This document shows positions 1 through 6,102 of a stretch of DNA of 64,000 nucleotides, piece by piece. How positions within the stretch are numbered: position 1 is the first letter of the stretch; every line of letters begins with the position of its first letter. The notes under the pieces are model-generated. The model searched no databases. It saw only the letters and a program-made list of their open reading frames with translations, and was not told the DNA's origin. The position numbers and the translations under genes were made by a program. The stretch is from positions 68,888 to 132,887 of the forward strand of contig NZ_CP019335.1 in the NCBI RefSeq assembly GCF_002813915.1. Reading direction: 5' to 3'. Origin of the DNA: Tenacibaculum sp. SZ-18. GTDB lineage: Bacteria; Bacteroidota; Bacteroidia; Flavobacteriales; Flavobacteriaceae.

Positions 1-1
1 A

Positions 2-85
2 ATAATGTATGGAGAACATAAGAATTCTAAAATAAAATATAACGTGGAATCCGTAAAAGAGGAATTAGCAAGACTAGCAATATAA
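2..85 (+). CDS. 3' end of an unidentified gene, cut by the window edge
   Basis: An open frame runs from the left edge to a TAA at 83-85 and gives 27 residues ending in ELARLAI. The next gene starts 22 bases later on the same strand, so it probably belongs to the same early operon of the mobile element. Too little is visible to name a function. The frame has no stop over its visible length, but over so short a span that is weak support. Confidence 0.5.
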   Translation: MMYGEHKNSKIKYNVESVKEELARLAI

Positions 86-107
86 CAACAATATAATTTT
101 AATAATT

Positions 108-917
108 ATGTCCAAAAAAAGATTTATAGATACATCTACCTTGCCTAAAGCTTGGCGTAAACTTGAGCCTAGGTTAAAATTAACATGGTATTGGCTATGG
201 AATAATTGTGATCCTTCAGGAGTATGGGAAATTGACGAAGATTATTTTGAATTTGAAAACGGTTATAAAATAGACATTCCAAGCTTGACTAAAGCTTTAC
301 CAACTTTTGTTGAAGCTTCAGAAAACATGATTCTTTTAAAAAATTATATAGTAATTAACTATTGTGATTTCGAAAAACTTAATAAAAATTATAACCCACA
401 TAAACCACTTTTTAGAGCTTTAAAGAAAAATAATATAACCTTAAAAAAAAGCTTAAATCAAGCTTCCTTTAAGCTTGAAGAAGAAGATGAAGAAGAAGAT
501 AAAGAAGAAGATGTAGATGAAAAACGAAAAGGGGGTATGGGGGAAAAACCAAACAAACCCCAAAGTCAAACACTCGAAATTGTAAAAGAAGCATCCGAAC
601 CAGTCCTTGTATTACCATACAAAAGTGATGAATTCCTAAAACAATGGAATCTATGGAAAATGTTCAAGAATAAAGAATTTGGCTTTGGTTTTAAATCTAT
701 CATATCAGAACAAGCTTCTCTTAAAAAATTATCAGAATTATCAAAACAAGATGAAAACATTGCAATTGCAATCATTCATCAAAGTATTGAAAATAATTGG
801 AAGGGATTATTTGAACTCAAAAATCATTCAGGCAATGAGAAAATTAACAACAACAGGAGGGTCGAGTATAGCAGCGATTTCAAACAACAAGTTCTTAGAA
901 AGTTACAGTCTAAATAA
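108..917 (+). CDS. Replication initiator / DnaD-like phage replication protein
   Basis: 269 residues. The N-terminal 110 residues (KAWRKLEPRLKLTWYWLWNNCDPSGVWEID and on) look like the winged-helix N-domain of phage replication initiators and replisome organisers. Residues about 126-140 form an acidic linker of Glu and Asp runs. The C-terminal part (AIIHQSIENNWKGLFELK) matches the style of the DnaD-like or helicase-loader tail that recruits a host helicase. Inferred role: opening the origin or loading helicase for the element. The ATG at 108 directly precedes the conserved start of the domain. It overlaps the next gene by 83 bases in another frame, which is typical of compact phage genomes. 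The family call rests on overall pattern, not on a catalytic motif. Confidence 0.6.
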   Translation: MSKKRFIDTSTLPKAWRKLEPRLKLTWYWLWNNCDPSGVWEIDEDYFEFENGYKIDIPSLTKALPTFVEASENMILLKNYIVINYCDFEKLNKNYNPHKPLFRALKKNNITLKKSLNQASFKLEEEDEEEDKEEDVDEKRKGGMGEKPNKPQSQTLEIVKEASEPVLVLPYKSDEFLKQWNLWKMFKNKEFGFGFKSIISEQASLKKLSELSKQDENIAIAIIHQSIENNWKGLFELKNHSGNEKINNNRRVEYSSDFKQQVLRKLQSK

Positions 918-1374
918 TTGCTTAAAGGTTTATAAAAACTTAGTGATTATCGATGAATGTTTCTCAAGTAAATCTCCAAGTTTAGCTACAATAATTCGAG
1001 AAAAAGGGCACCAATTTTCGGAAGGTTTCCTATCTGCATGGTTAATAAACCTAAACGAAATATTGAATTTAAACAAACCTATGACTGAAACACAGATCAT
1101 TCTGTGCGTATCTGAAATACTAAGTAACTACAACTCATTAAAAATTGCAGATTTAACCCTTTTATTCAAAAGAATAATGGCAGGTGAGTTCGGTGAATTT
1201 TATGAAAGTATTTCAATACCAAAAGTCCTAACATTCTTCCGCACCTACAATGAAGAAAGAATGAATAGAGCGTACGAAATAAACAACGCAAAACATTTAG
1301 AACATAAATCGAACGATCCTATGAACATTTCCAAAAACGTGAAAAGGATTTGGAAGGGTACACCTTCTAGTTAA
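835..1374 (+). CDS. Hypothetical helical protein linked to the replication gene
   Basis: 179 residues from the ATG at 835. Longer in-frame extensions upstream lie wholly inside the replication gene, and the segment before MRKLTTTGG looks like a shadow, so I chose this start. The protein is helical. The segment LTLLFKRIMAGEFGEFYESISIPKVLTFFRTYNEERMNRA resembles a motif I recall from Bacteroidota phage and plasmid proteins encoded beside replication initiators (possibly the DUF6633 group). Its start overlaps the end of the replication gene, so translational coupling is likely. A role in replication is inferred from position only. Confidence 0.6.
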   Translation: MRKLTTTGGSSIAAISNNKFLESYSLNNCLKVYKNLVIIDECFSSKSPSLATIIREKGHQFSEGFLSAWLINLNEILNLNKPMTETQIILCVSEILSNYNSLKIADLTLLFKRIMAGEFGEFYESISIPKVLTFFRTYNEERMNRAYEINNAKHLEHKSNDPMNISKNVKRIWKGTPSS

Positions 1375-1390
1375 ATAAAATCAAATTAAG

Positions 1391-1537
1391 ATGGGCAAAA
1401 GTAAAGACATCAAAATTTCAACAAGTCAAATAAGAGAATTCTGGAAATATGGTATAAATCCCATAACTGGGTTAAGACCTCCCGAATGGAACTTTAATAA
1501 AAGTAGAAAACGAAAAAAACAAGTATTGGTCAAATGA
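1391..1537 (+). CDS. Small basic hypothetical protein (48 aa)
   Basis: ATG at 1391, 16 bases after the previous stop; TGA at 1535-1537. The product MGKSKDIKISTSQIREFWKY and on is rich in Lys and Arg at its C-terminus. It carries the phrase FWKYGINPITGLRPPEW, whose GINPxTG pattern recurs in small Bacteroidota phage proteins as I remember them. Its stop overlaps the next start in an ATGA arrangement, which supports both genes being real and coupled. Function unknown. Confidence 0.5.
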   Translation: MGKSKDIKISTSQIREFWKYGINPITGLRPPEWNFNKSRKRKKQVLVK

Positions 1538-1710
1538 CAATGAGTATACCAGAAAAAAACTGTAATAAATCAAATTGTAACCTAACACTATTGGTTGTTG
1601 ATGGCTTTGACATATACGAGAAGACAATAATACAGTGTATAAACTGTAAGCAAACAATCAAAAACAATGAAATCAATAATTCAGACTGTAATCAAAACAA
1701 TTATCAATAA
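1534..1710 (+). CDS. Small cysteine-rich hypothetical protein (58 aa)
   Basis: Starts with the ATG of an ATGA overlap with the upstream gene and ends with TAA at 1708-1710. Four cysteines in two pairs (C-x4-C near residues 10-15 and C-x2-C near residues 40-43) could form a small zinc ribbon. The tail is Asn-rich. No named family recognised. The overlap with its neighbour and position in a rightward early operon favour a real gene, but the size keeps confidence modest. Confidence 0.45.
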   Translation: MTMSIPEKNCNKSNCNLTLLVVDGFDIYEKTIIQCINCKQTIKNNEINNSDCNQNNYQ

Positions 1711-1766
1711 ATACAATAAGTTCATTAATAATATTGAAGTCGAGTATCAACAAATAAATCCCTAAA

Positions 1767-2321
1767 ATGCAATTAGAAAATATACTTACAAGCTTAAGAT
1801 TAGTTACTATTCTAGTATGTTGTTACATATTCGGATATGCCTTTAAAATTGGGTTTCTATTCTACGAAGTGCTAGAAGAAAGTATTACGAATCCAAGCGC
1901 TAGGACAATAACATCTTTTTTTAGTGCAATAATAATTTCAGCAGGTCTACTTGTAGCTTCTATTCACACAAAAAGTAAAGTGATGCCTGTTTTCCTATTT
2001 TTATTTGATGTAATAATGATGATGATTATACTTCATGCCTTTACCAACAAAGGGTTAGAACTATTCAAATCGGTTTTTATTAGCACACTATTTGCACTAA
2101 TAGGATACCTTTTAATCAGCGTATTTGTAACGAAATATCAGCAAGAACTAGCGATTCTTAAAACTAATCAAGCAAAACATGAGCGTTTACTAGCAAAACA
2201 ACAGCAAATGGTAGCCCATAAATGCGTCTGCGGTAAAGGTTTTCCTTCCAAACAGGCCTTAAGTGGACATCAAAGAAGTTGTAAAATATACCAACAACTA
2301 AAAGACCAAAATAACAGCTAA
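1767..2321 (+). CDS. Four-helix membrane protein with C-terminal C2H2-like zinc finger
   Basis: 184 residues. Four hydrophobic segments (about residues 12-34, 47-65, 70-90 and 100-120) indicate an inner-membrane protein. A short charged coiled segment (QQELAILKTNQAKHERLLAKQQQ) follows, then a compact finger with C153, C155, H168 and C172. The finger includes the phrase QALSGH, close to the QALGGH signature of plant C2H2 fingers. The finger would lie on the cytoplasmic face if the N-terminus is inside. Possible roles are tethering DNA or a host protein at the membrane, but no function is known to me. It is followed after 3 bases by the HslV-like gene. Confidence 0.6.
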   Translation: MQLENILTSLRLVTILVCCYIFGYAFKIGFLFYEVLEESITNPSARTITSFFSAIIISAGLLVASIHTKSKVMPVFLFLFDVIMMMIILHAFTNKGLELFKSVFISTLFALIGYLLISVFVTKYQQELAILKTNQAKHERLLAKQQQMVAHKCVCGKGFPSKQALSGHQRSCKIYQQLKDQNNS

Positions 2322-2324
2322 AAA

Positions 2325-2861
2325 ATGACAACAATTGCAGTAAAAAGACATAAAGATGGATTCAAAATTGCGAGTGATTCACAAATAACTATTAACAATC
2401 AAAGAAAATGGTATACGGACAATTACTCATCCAAGAATTTAAATTCAAACGGTAAAATCTTCCGTATTAAAGGTGCAACGATTGGATATGCTGGTATAGC
2501 ATCTCATTTCTATTTGTTACAAATGTTTTGTGATAAAAAACTTCCAAAAATGAATAAGTCAAACATAATTAATTGGTGCGTTGAGTATAAATCATTTGTT
2601 ATCGAAAAAATGAATATAAAACCAGCCGAAGTTCAACTTAGCGCATTCTTAATAAAAGACAATAAGTGTTTTTTCATAAGTTCAAACTTAACTGTATATG
2701 AAGTAGAAAAGTTTGATGCCACTGGAAGTGGTGCATTTATAGCATTAGCAGCAATGGAAGAAGGAGCTTCTGTTAAGCGGGCTGTGAAAATAGCAATTAA
2801 ATATGACCTCGGTTCAGGTGGTAAGATCCATTCCTTAAAAGTAAAGAACGAATTACAATAA
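2325..2861 (+). CDS. HslV/proteasome-like Ntn-hydrolase
   Basis: 178 residues. Removal of Met1 would expose Thr2, the N-terminal nucleophile of the HslV family (HslV begins TTI; this protein begins TTIAVKR). Further matches are ASDSQIT at the position of HslV GDGQxT, KIFRIKGATIGYAG corresponding to the HslV KVRRL...AGFAG strand with its active-site Lys, and a GSGAFIALAAMEEG segment matching the HslV GSGGPYAQAAARAL helix. It lies in the early region of a mobile element, not in an hslVU operon, and no HslU-type ATPase is visible nearby. Related Ntn proteins occur in phages. Likely role: a self-compartmentalising peptidase acting on host or viral proteins. Substrate unknown. Confidence 0.7.
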   Translation: MTTIAVKRHKDGFKIASDSQITINNQRKWYTDNYSSKNLNSNGKIFRIKGATIGYAGIASHFYLLQMFCDKKLPKMNKSNIINWCVEYKSFVIEKMNIKPAEVQLSAFLIKDNKCFFISSNLTVYEVEKFDATGSGAFIALAAMEEGASVKRAVKIAIKYDLGSGGKIHSLKVKNELQ

Positions 2862-2917
2862 ACTATTACAAATTATAAAAAAAGACACTAAGGTTTTAAT
2901 GATCAAGATTTCAATTG

Positions 2918-3157
2918 ATGAAAGAGTCTAAAAAAAATAAAAAAAATAAAAGTGATGGTATTTGTATTTCTCAATTATCAGATAAGGACTTGAATACTAT
3001 TGCTGCTATTTGGAGTAGCAGAAGAAGTATGCCAAATATTCAATATAAGAACATCATGAAAAGAGTTAAAAATGGAAATATAGAATTATTTGATTTACCA
3101 TTTTTTATCTGTAGAGACCTACATCGATTAGGTTATAAAATTCCAGAAATTCAGTAG
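2918..3157 (+). CDS. Small hypothetical protein (79 aa)
   Basis: ATG at 2918; an in-frame TTG one codon earlier is a less likely start. The N-terminus is a run of Lys and Asn, followed by a helical body (LSDKDLNTIAAIWSSRRSMPNIQYKNIMKRVKNGNIELFDLPFFICRDLHRLGYKIPEIQ) without membrane segments. No family recognised. It lies in the early operon, 56 bases after the Ntn-hydrolase gene. Confidence 0.5.
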   Translation: MKESKKNKKNKSDGICISQLSDKDLNTIAAIWSSRRSMPNIQYKNIMKRVKNGNIELFDLPFFICRDLHRLGYKIPEIQ

Positions 3158-3186
3158 GTTCTCCGATACCTAAAAAACGGAAAAAC

Positions 3187-3203
3187 GTTCTTTGACATAA
3201 TTG
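3187..3203 (+). promoter_or_regulatory. boxA-like antitermination element
   Basis: The sequence GTTCTTTGACATAATTG resembles the boxA element (Escherichia coli form GCTCTTTAACA) and the GTTCTTTGACAT version I recall before Bacteroidota rRNA genes. It lies 58 bases before the gene at 3262. No rRNA is present here, so a processive antitermination role or simple chance are both possible. The call rests on sequence likeness only. Confidence 0.3.
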
Positions 3204-3261
3204 TGGTGAGAAATATATAATTATTACTTTTATTTTTATATTCTTTAAAAAATATTTAAAA

Positions 3262-3747
3262 ATGAAAAAGATAATTACAGCTTTACTTTTGACCCTTCTT
3301 TGTAGTTCAACATTAATAGCTCAGAGTTTAGAGATAAAAGAAGAAATTATTGATGTTAAAGAGCATTTTAATTTCAAGGGAAGAATAGATTTAACAAAAT
3401 ATTATTTATCTCTTATTAAAGATTTGAAAATTGATGAAATTGAAAATCTAACTATATCAAAATGGGATAATCGTGAATGGTACATTAATCATTTTAAATC
3501 AGCATCGGATTCAATTAAAAAACACGGTGTTCCCTTAAAACCAAGTATTATTAAAGTCGTTAAGAGTTTTACAGGGGGGGTTAAGAAACACGAGTTTTTT
3601 GTAATTGAATATTACTTTAATACAAAAATGTATATTGAAGAAGAGTCTGTAGGGGTTTCTTTTTATTTTACTCCAGCAATTGGATTCGATAAAGTTTTCA
3701 GTATTCAGTTTATAGAGCCTATTGATTTGAGTTTATTTGAAGAATAG
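3262..3747 (+). CDS. Secreted hypothetical protein
   Basis: 161 residues with a clear Sec signal peptide (MKKIITALLLTLLCSSTLIAQ, predicted cleavage after AQ at about residue 21) and no lipobox at the cleavage site. The mature part is mixed alpha/beta with no motif I can name. It is a monocistronic gene: about 100 bases of leader carry a boxA-like sequence, and a strong terminator follows at 3774-3797. An exported protein in a prophage-like early region suggests a lysogenic-conversion or host-surface role, which is inference only. Confidence 0.6.
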   Translation: MKKIITALLLTLLCSSTLIAQSLEIKEEIIDVKEHFNFKGRIDLTKYYLSLIKDLKIDEIENLTISKWDNREWYINHFKSASDSIKKHGVPLKPSIIKVVKSFTGGVKKHEFFVIEYYFNTKMYIEEESVGVSFYFTPAIGFDKVFSIQFIEPIDLSLFEE

Positions 3748-3773
3748 AATCAGTAATTATTTTTTACCGCAAG

Positions 3774-3797
3774 ACACCTTAATTAAGGTGTTTTTTT
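3774..3797 (+). terminator. Rho-independent terminator
   Basis: A perfect 18-base palindrome (ACACCTTAATTAAGGTGT) is followed by a run of T. It ends the transcript of the secreted protein at 3262 and separates it from the methyltransferase. Confidence 0.8.
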
Positions 3798-3842
3798 ATG
3801 TCCAAGATTTAGTAAAAGAATTATAAAATAAGAGTAGAATAA

Positions 3843-4670
3843 GTGATATTAAAACAAGGAACATTATTCAGTGGTATTGGTGGACCAGAATTAGCAGCTC
3901 ATGCAATGGGTTGGGAGAATGTGTTCCATTGTGATATTAACGAATTCGGTAAGAAAGTAATTAGCCATTATTGGCCCAATTCAATAGGACATGGAAATAT
4001 CAAAGAGACAGATTTCAATATTTACAGAGGACGAATCGACATCCTTACTGGCGGGTTTCCGTGCCAACCTTACTCAGCAGCAGGAAATAGACTTGGAAAA
4101 AAAGATGATCGCCACCTCTGGCCAGAATTCGCTAGAGCAATTAGAGAGATTCAACCACGTTGGGTCGTGGGCGAGAACGTTCGCGGGCTTGTTAATTGGA
4201 ATGGAGGTTTGGTACTCGCAGAAGTGCAAGCTGACTTGGAAGCTGAAGGCTACGAAGTACAATGTTTTTTATTTCCATCTGCAAGTGTCGGAGCTACCAA
4301 TATCAGAGAAAGGATTTGGATTTGTGCCTACAATGGCAGCATGGGACGGAAAAATGTACAAGGTGACAAAGGAAGCAGCTCTTACGAGATTGAAAACTCA
4401 AAAGGGAGAAGCTCGAAAATCCAATGGAGGGAAAAAGAAACAGATGTCCTGGATCCATCACGCAATACTTTTTTACAATTTCAAGAAATGCACGGGCAAC
4501 CCGCAGTTTTCAATGTGGGCGATGAACTTTCCCCCGAATTGGACTTTATTACCGTTTCTAAATGGTACGAAGAAAGTCTTACAGCGGGAGGAAATGCAAT
4601 TAATCCTAGAGCAATAATTCAAATATTTAAAGCGATAGAGAAATACGAACAAATTAAAAACAAACAGTAG
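3843..4670 (+). CDS. DNA (cytosine-5) methyltransferase
   Basis: 275 residues from a GTG start. It transfers a methyl group from SAM to C5 of cytosine in DNA. Visible motifs: FSGIGG (residues 9-14, SAM binding), PCQPYS with catalytic C74, ENV (111-113) and NIRER (153-157). The C-terminal GNAINPRAIIQIFKAIE is the late conserved motif. The target-recognition region between about 165 and 230 is short for the family, giving a product smaller than the usual 320-420 residues. No partner endonuclease is adjacent, so this is probably an orphan phage methyltransferase protecting element DNA from host restriction. Unusually, a second open frame of 208 codons lies inside it in the +1 frame (3991-4617), which constrains its sequence. 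Base composition is visibly richer in GC than in neighbouring genes. Confidence 0.9.
   Translation: MILKQGTLFSGIGGPELAAHAMGWENVFHCDINEFGKKVISHYWPNSIGHGNIKETDFNIYRGRIDILTGGFPCQPYSAAGNRLGKKDDRHLWPEFARAIREIQPRWVVGENVRGLVNWNGGLVLAEVQADLEAEGYEVQCFLFPSASVGATNIRERIWICAYNGSMGRKNVQGDKGSSSYEIENSKGRSSKIQWREKETDVLDPSRNTFLQFQEMHGQPAVFNVGDELSPELDFITVSKWYEESLTAGGNAINPRAIIQIFKAIEKYEQIKNKQ
3991..4617 (+). CDS. Overprinted gene nested in the methyltransferase (+1 frame)
   Basis: 208 codons without a stop, starting ATG at 3991, wholly inside the cytosine methyltransferase gene. In such AT-rich DNA a long second frame is not expected. The product reads like a real protein family: STSLLAGFRANLTQQQE near the start, SWARTFAGLLIGMEVWYS and CKLTWKLKATKYN in the middle, and MWAMNFPPNWTLLPFLNG near the end. 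I recall very similar phrases from hypothetical proteins of Bacteroidota phages whose genes also overlap cytosine methyltransferases. That would mean both frames are maintained. Translation has not been shown, no function is known, and a database search is needed to confirm the family. It could instead be a compositional by-product of the methyltransferase. Confidence 0.5.
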   Translation: MEISKRQISIFTEDESTSLLAGFRANLTQQQEIDLEKKMIATSGQNSLEQLERFNHVGSWARTFAGLLIGMEVWYSQKCKLTWKLKATKYNVFYFHLQVSELPISEKGFGFVPTMAAWDGKMYKVTKEAALTRLKTQKGEARKSNGGKKKQMSWIHHAILFYNFKKCTGNPQFSMWAMNFPPNWTLLPFLNGTKKVLQREEMQLILEQ

Positions 4671-4674
4671 ATTC

Positions 4675-4830
4675 TTAAGTAATAAAGTAAGCCGTAATGA
4701 ATAACAAACCAAGTATTATCAAAAAAACTAAAACACCCTTGGGGTTTTCTTGGAAACCTTGAAATGAATCGAAAAAAGGAAGGAAAGGTGCTAGAAGAAT
4801 TAAAAAAATGAAATCTCGAATCTTTTTCAT
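4675..4830 (-). CDS. Micro-membrane protein (51 aa), opposite strand
   Basis: Begins MKKIRDFIFLILLAPF and has a second hydrophobic stretch GVLVFLIILGLLFITAYF near its end, so two membrane passes are likely. A TATATTTG promoter box lies only 3 bases before the ATG (4834-4841), which predicts a leaderless transcript. It lies tail-to-tail with the methyltransferase. Function unknown; small hydrophobic phage peptides are often holins, toxins or superinfection-exclusion proteins. Confidence 0.5.
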   Translation of the reverse strand: MKKIRDFIFLILLAPFLPFFDSFQGFQENPKGVLVFLIILGLLFITAYFIT

Positions 4831-4833
4831 AAG

Positions 4834-4841
4834 CAAATATA
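4834..4841 (-). promoter_or_regulatory. -7 promoter box for the 51-aa micro-gene
   Basis: On the minus strand the sequence is TATATTTG, matching the Bacteroidota consensus TAnnTTTG, placed 3 bases before the ATG at 4830. A transcript would start at or next to the start codon. Confidence 0.5.
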
Positions 4842-4859
4842 AATAAAGTAAAACAGTAG

Positions 4860-5012
4860 TTAAAAGTCATCATGGAAGCTAATATCATCACCTGGATCTG
4901 AAGATGGTCCATTGTTGTTTCCATTCCCTCTGAAAAGGGAAATGATGAAAGCTACAACTATCAAGAAAATGATAACAAACCAAATACTTACTTCTGTTTC
5001 TTTTTGAGCCAT
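4860..5012 (-). CDS. Micro-membrane protein (50 aa), opposite strand
   Basis: 50 residues: a short charged N-terminus (MAQKETEVS), one strong membrane segment (IWFVIIFLIVVAFIISLF) and a Gly/Asn then acidic tail ending FHDDF. It lies 29 bases upstream of the other minus-strand micro-gene, in the same direction. The single-pass layout recalls small phage membrane peptides. No family recognised. Confidence 0.5.
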   Translation of the reverse strand: MAQKETEVSIWFVIIFLIVVAFIISLFRGNGNNNGPSSDPGDDISFHDDF

Positions 5013-5053
5013 GAAGTAAAACTAGTAAAAACAAAATAAATTAAAAGAGTAGT

Positions 5054-5449
5054 ATGAGTGATTTAAGATTACCACTAAAAACTAAATGGTTTGATATGAC
5101 TAAAAACGGTATCAAAACAGAGGATTATAGAGAAATTACTCCTTATTGGATTAAAAGATTAGTTGATAATGATATTGATTTGACAATAGATGAAATAAAT
5201 ATGGGGCTATGCGCTTTAAGAGATGGACATACTCAAGATCATGTATATAATGTTTATGGTTTTTGGTTCAAAAGCTTCACTTATAATATAATGACATTAG
5301 GTTATCCAAATGCAGATGATAAAGATCGTATAATTCAATTTGAACATAAAGGAATTGAAGTTGCTTATGGTAATCCTGAATGGGGTGCGGAATCAGATAA
5401 ATATTATTTCGTAATCAAGCATGGTAAACAAATTAAAAACAATCAGTAG
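5054..5449 (+). CDS. ASCH/PUA-like domain protein
   Basis: 131 residues. The start LPLKTKWFDMTKNGIKTEDYREITPYW fits the ASCH-type phage pattern in which a protein binds RNA or modified nucleotides (W-F-D near the N-terminus, then K-x-E-x-Y-R-E-I-x-P-Y-W). The later phrase KGIEVAYGNPEWGA with YFVIKHG is the matching second half. Such small proteins are common in phage early regions. The ligand is unknown. It is transcribed rightwards, while the micro-genes on both sides run leftwards. Confidence 0.65.
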   Translation: MSDLRLPLKTKWFDMTKNGIKTEDYREITPYWIKRLVDNDIDLTIDEINMGLCALRDGHTQDHVYNVYGFWFKSFTYNIMTLGYPNADDKDRIIQFEHKGIEVAYGNPEWGAESDKYYFVIKHGKQIKNNQ

Positions 5450-5450
5450 T

Positions 5451-5549
5451 TTAATTATTCTTCTTCGTTTTGTAGTATTTATATACTACATGGATTAAAA
5501 AGCCAATAATGACAATAGAAAGATAAAAAGGAAGATTAAATAAAAACAT
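5451..5549 (-). CDS. Micro-membrane peptide (32 aa), opposite strand
   Basis: 32 residues with one membrane segment (FNLPFYLSIVIIGFLIHVVY) and a Lys-rich tail. A TATTTTTG box at 5554-5561 lies 4 bases before the ATG, again predicting a leaderless mRNA. Its coding sequence contains a perfect inverted repeat (TGTAGTAT-4 bases-ATACTACA, 5471-5490) that may be a regulatory site or hairpin. Confidence 0.4.
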   Translation of the reverse strand: MFLFNLPFYLSIVIIGFLIHVVYKYYKTKKNN

Positions 5550-5553
5550 GATT

Positions 5554-5561
5554 CAAAAATA
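5554..5561 (-). promoter_or_regulatory. -7 promoter box for the 32-aa micro-gene
   Basis: The minus strand reads TATTTTTG, a match to TAnnTTTG, directly before the ATG at 5549. No convincing -33 TTG partner at the usual spacing was seen. Confidence 0.4.
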
Positions 5562-5583
5562 CAAACTTTAAAAACTGTAGTTA

Positions 5584-5679
5584 TCAGAATCTATTGCCTC
5601 CATTAGAATTTGGGAAAAACAATAATAAAACACACTTGAGATTGTAAATGAAGATTCTATAAGTTCTATTCTTTTTCAT
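5584..5679 (-). CDS. Possible micro-peptide (31 aa), opposite strand
   Basis: MKKNRTYRIFIYNLKCVLLL and so on to a TGA at 5584-5586, with one hydrophobic stretch. TATATTTG (5683-5690) lies 3 bases before the ATG, the same arrangement as two neighbouring micro-genes. Without that recurring promoter position the open frame would be too short to report. It may instead be only the start of a non-coding transcript. Confidence 0.3.
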   Translation of the reverse strand: MKKNRTYRIFIYNLKCVLLLFFPNSNGGNRF

Positions 5680-5682
5680 TCT

Positions 5683-5690
5683 CAAATATA
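5683..5690 (-). promoter_or_regulatory. -7 promoter box for the 31-aa micro-ORF
   Basis: TATATTTG on the minus strand, 3 bases before an ATG. It is the third such box in 900 bases in the same orientation. Confidence 0.4.
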
Positions 5691-5751
5691 ATAAAAACAA
5701 GCTTGTAATATTTATTATCGAGTTTATTAACCAAAAATTAAAAACACATAA

Positions 5752-5919
5752 ATGAATAATCTAGTAATAACGATAGTCACATTAGCAATTCTAGCATGTT
5801 TTCTTATGTATAAGCTATATCTGAATGAACAACAATACAGAAAGTATTATCAACAAGAGTTGGAAAAGGAAAAGTATATTAACAAAGAGATGTTGAATGA
5901 GCTAATTAATAAGCTTTGA
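5752..5919 (+). CDS. Small single-pass membrane protein with coiled tail (55 aa)
   Basis: ATG at 5752, TGA at 5917-5919. An N-terminal membrane segment (VITIVTLAILACFLMYKLYL) is followed by a charged helix rich in Gln, Glu, Lys and Tyr (NEQQYRKYYQQELEKEKY). This layout of a membrane anchor plus a cytoplasmic or periplasmic helix is common in phage accessory proteins. No family recognised. Confidence 0.45.
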   Translation: MNNLVITIVTLAILACFLMYKLYLNEQQYRKYYQQELEKEKYINKEMLNELINKL

Positions 5920-5939
5920 ATTATTTATAAAAAAAGAAA

Positions 5940-5960
5940 CCCACTCAAAGATTGAGCGGG
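5940..5960 (-). terminator. Hairpin with T-run on the minus strand
   Basis: CCCACTCAA-AGA-TTGAGCGGG forms a stem with one mismatch. Read on the minus strand it is followed by a long run of T (5929-5938), so it would terminate a leftward transcript. I see no leftward gene directly upstream of it. A further hairpin (CTTAGGA-CGTC-TCCTAAG) lies at 5982-5999. Confidence 0.45.
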
Positions 5961-6060
5961 AAAATTGCTATGAAAAAGAAACTTAGGACGTCTCCTAAGA
6001 TGGTACGAAATTAGTCATTAAAATATCAATAGCATAATTAATTGAAGATAAATAACAAAT

Positions 6061-6077
6061 CAACAACAGTTGTTGAT
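6061..6077. promoter_or_regulatory. Palindromic operator-like site
   Basis: CAACAACAGTTGTTGAT forms a near-perfect inverted repeat (arms CAACAAC and GTTGTTG around a single A). It lies 26 bases before the ATG at 6103 and just upstream of a weak TTTGTTTG promoter-like box (6080-6087). The same repeat recurs inside coding sequence at 13294-13311 and, with a central T, at 17154-17170. Confidence 0.35.
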
Positions 6078-6102
6078 TTTTTGTTTGCAGCCAAATAAAG
6101 AA

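Noticed and set aside
679..834. In-frame upstream extension of the 835-1374 gene to an ATG at 679
   Set aside because: It lies wholly inside the replication gene in another frame, and the extra 52 residues look like a shadow; the ATG at 835 gives the compact overlap expected.
1667..1765. 32-codon plus-strand frame between the Cys-rich small gene and the zinc-finger membrane gene
   Set aside because: Very short, low-complexity Asn/Lys/Ile product without any domain or promoter evidence.
4473..4712. Minus-strand open frame across the methyltransferase end
   Set aside because: Composition follows the antisense of the methyltransferase, and it overlaps the better-supported micro-gene at 4675-4830.
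5970..6014. 14-codon frame over the hairpin at 5982-5999
   Set aside because: Too short, and fully explained by the hairpin; no conserved feature.
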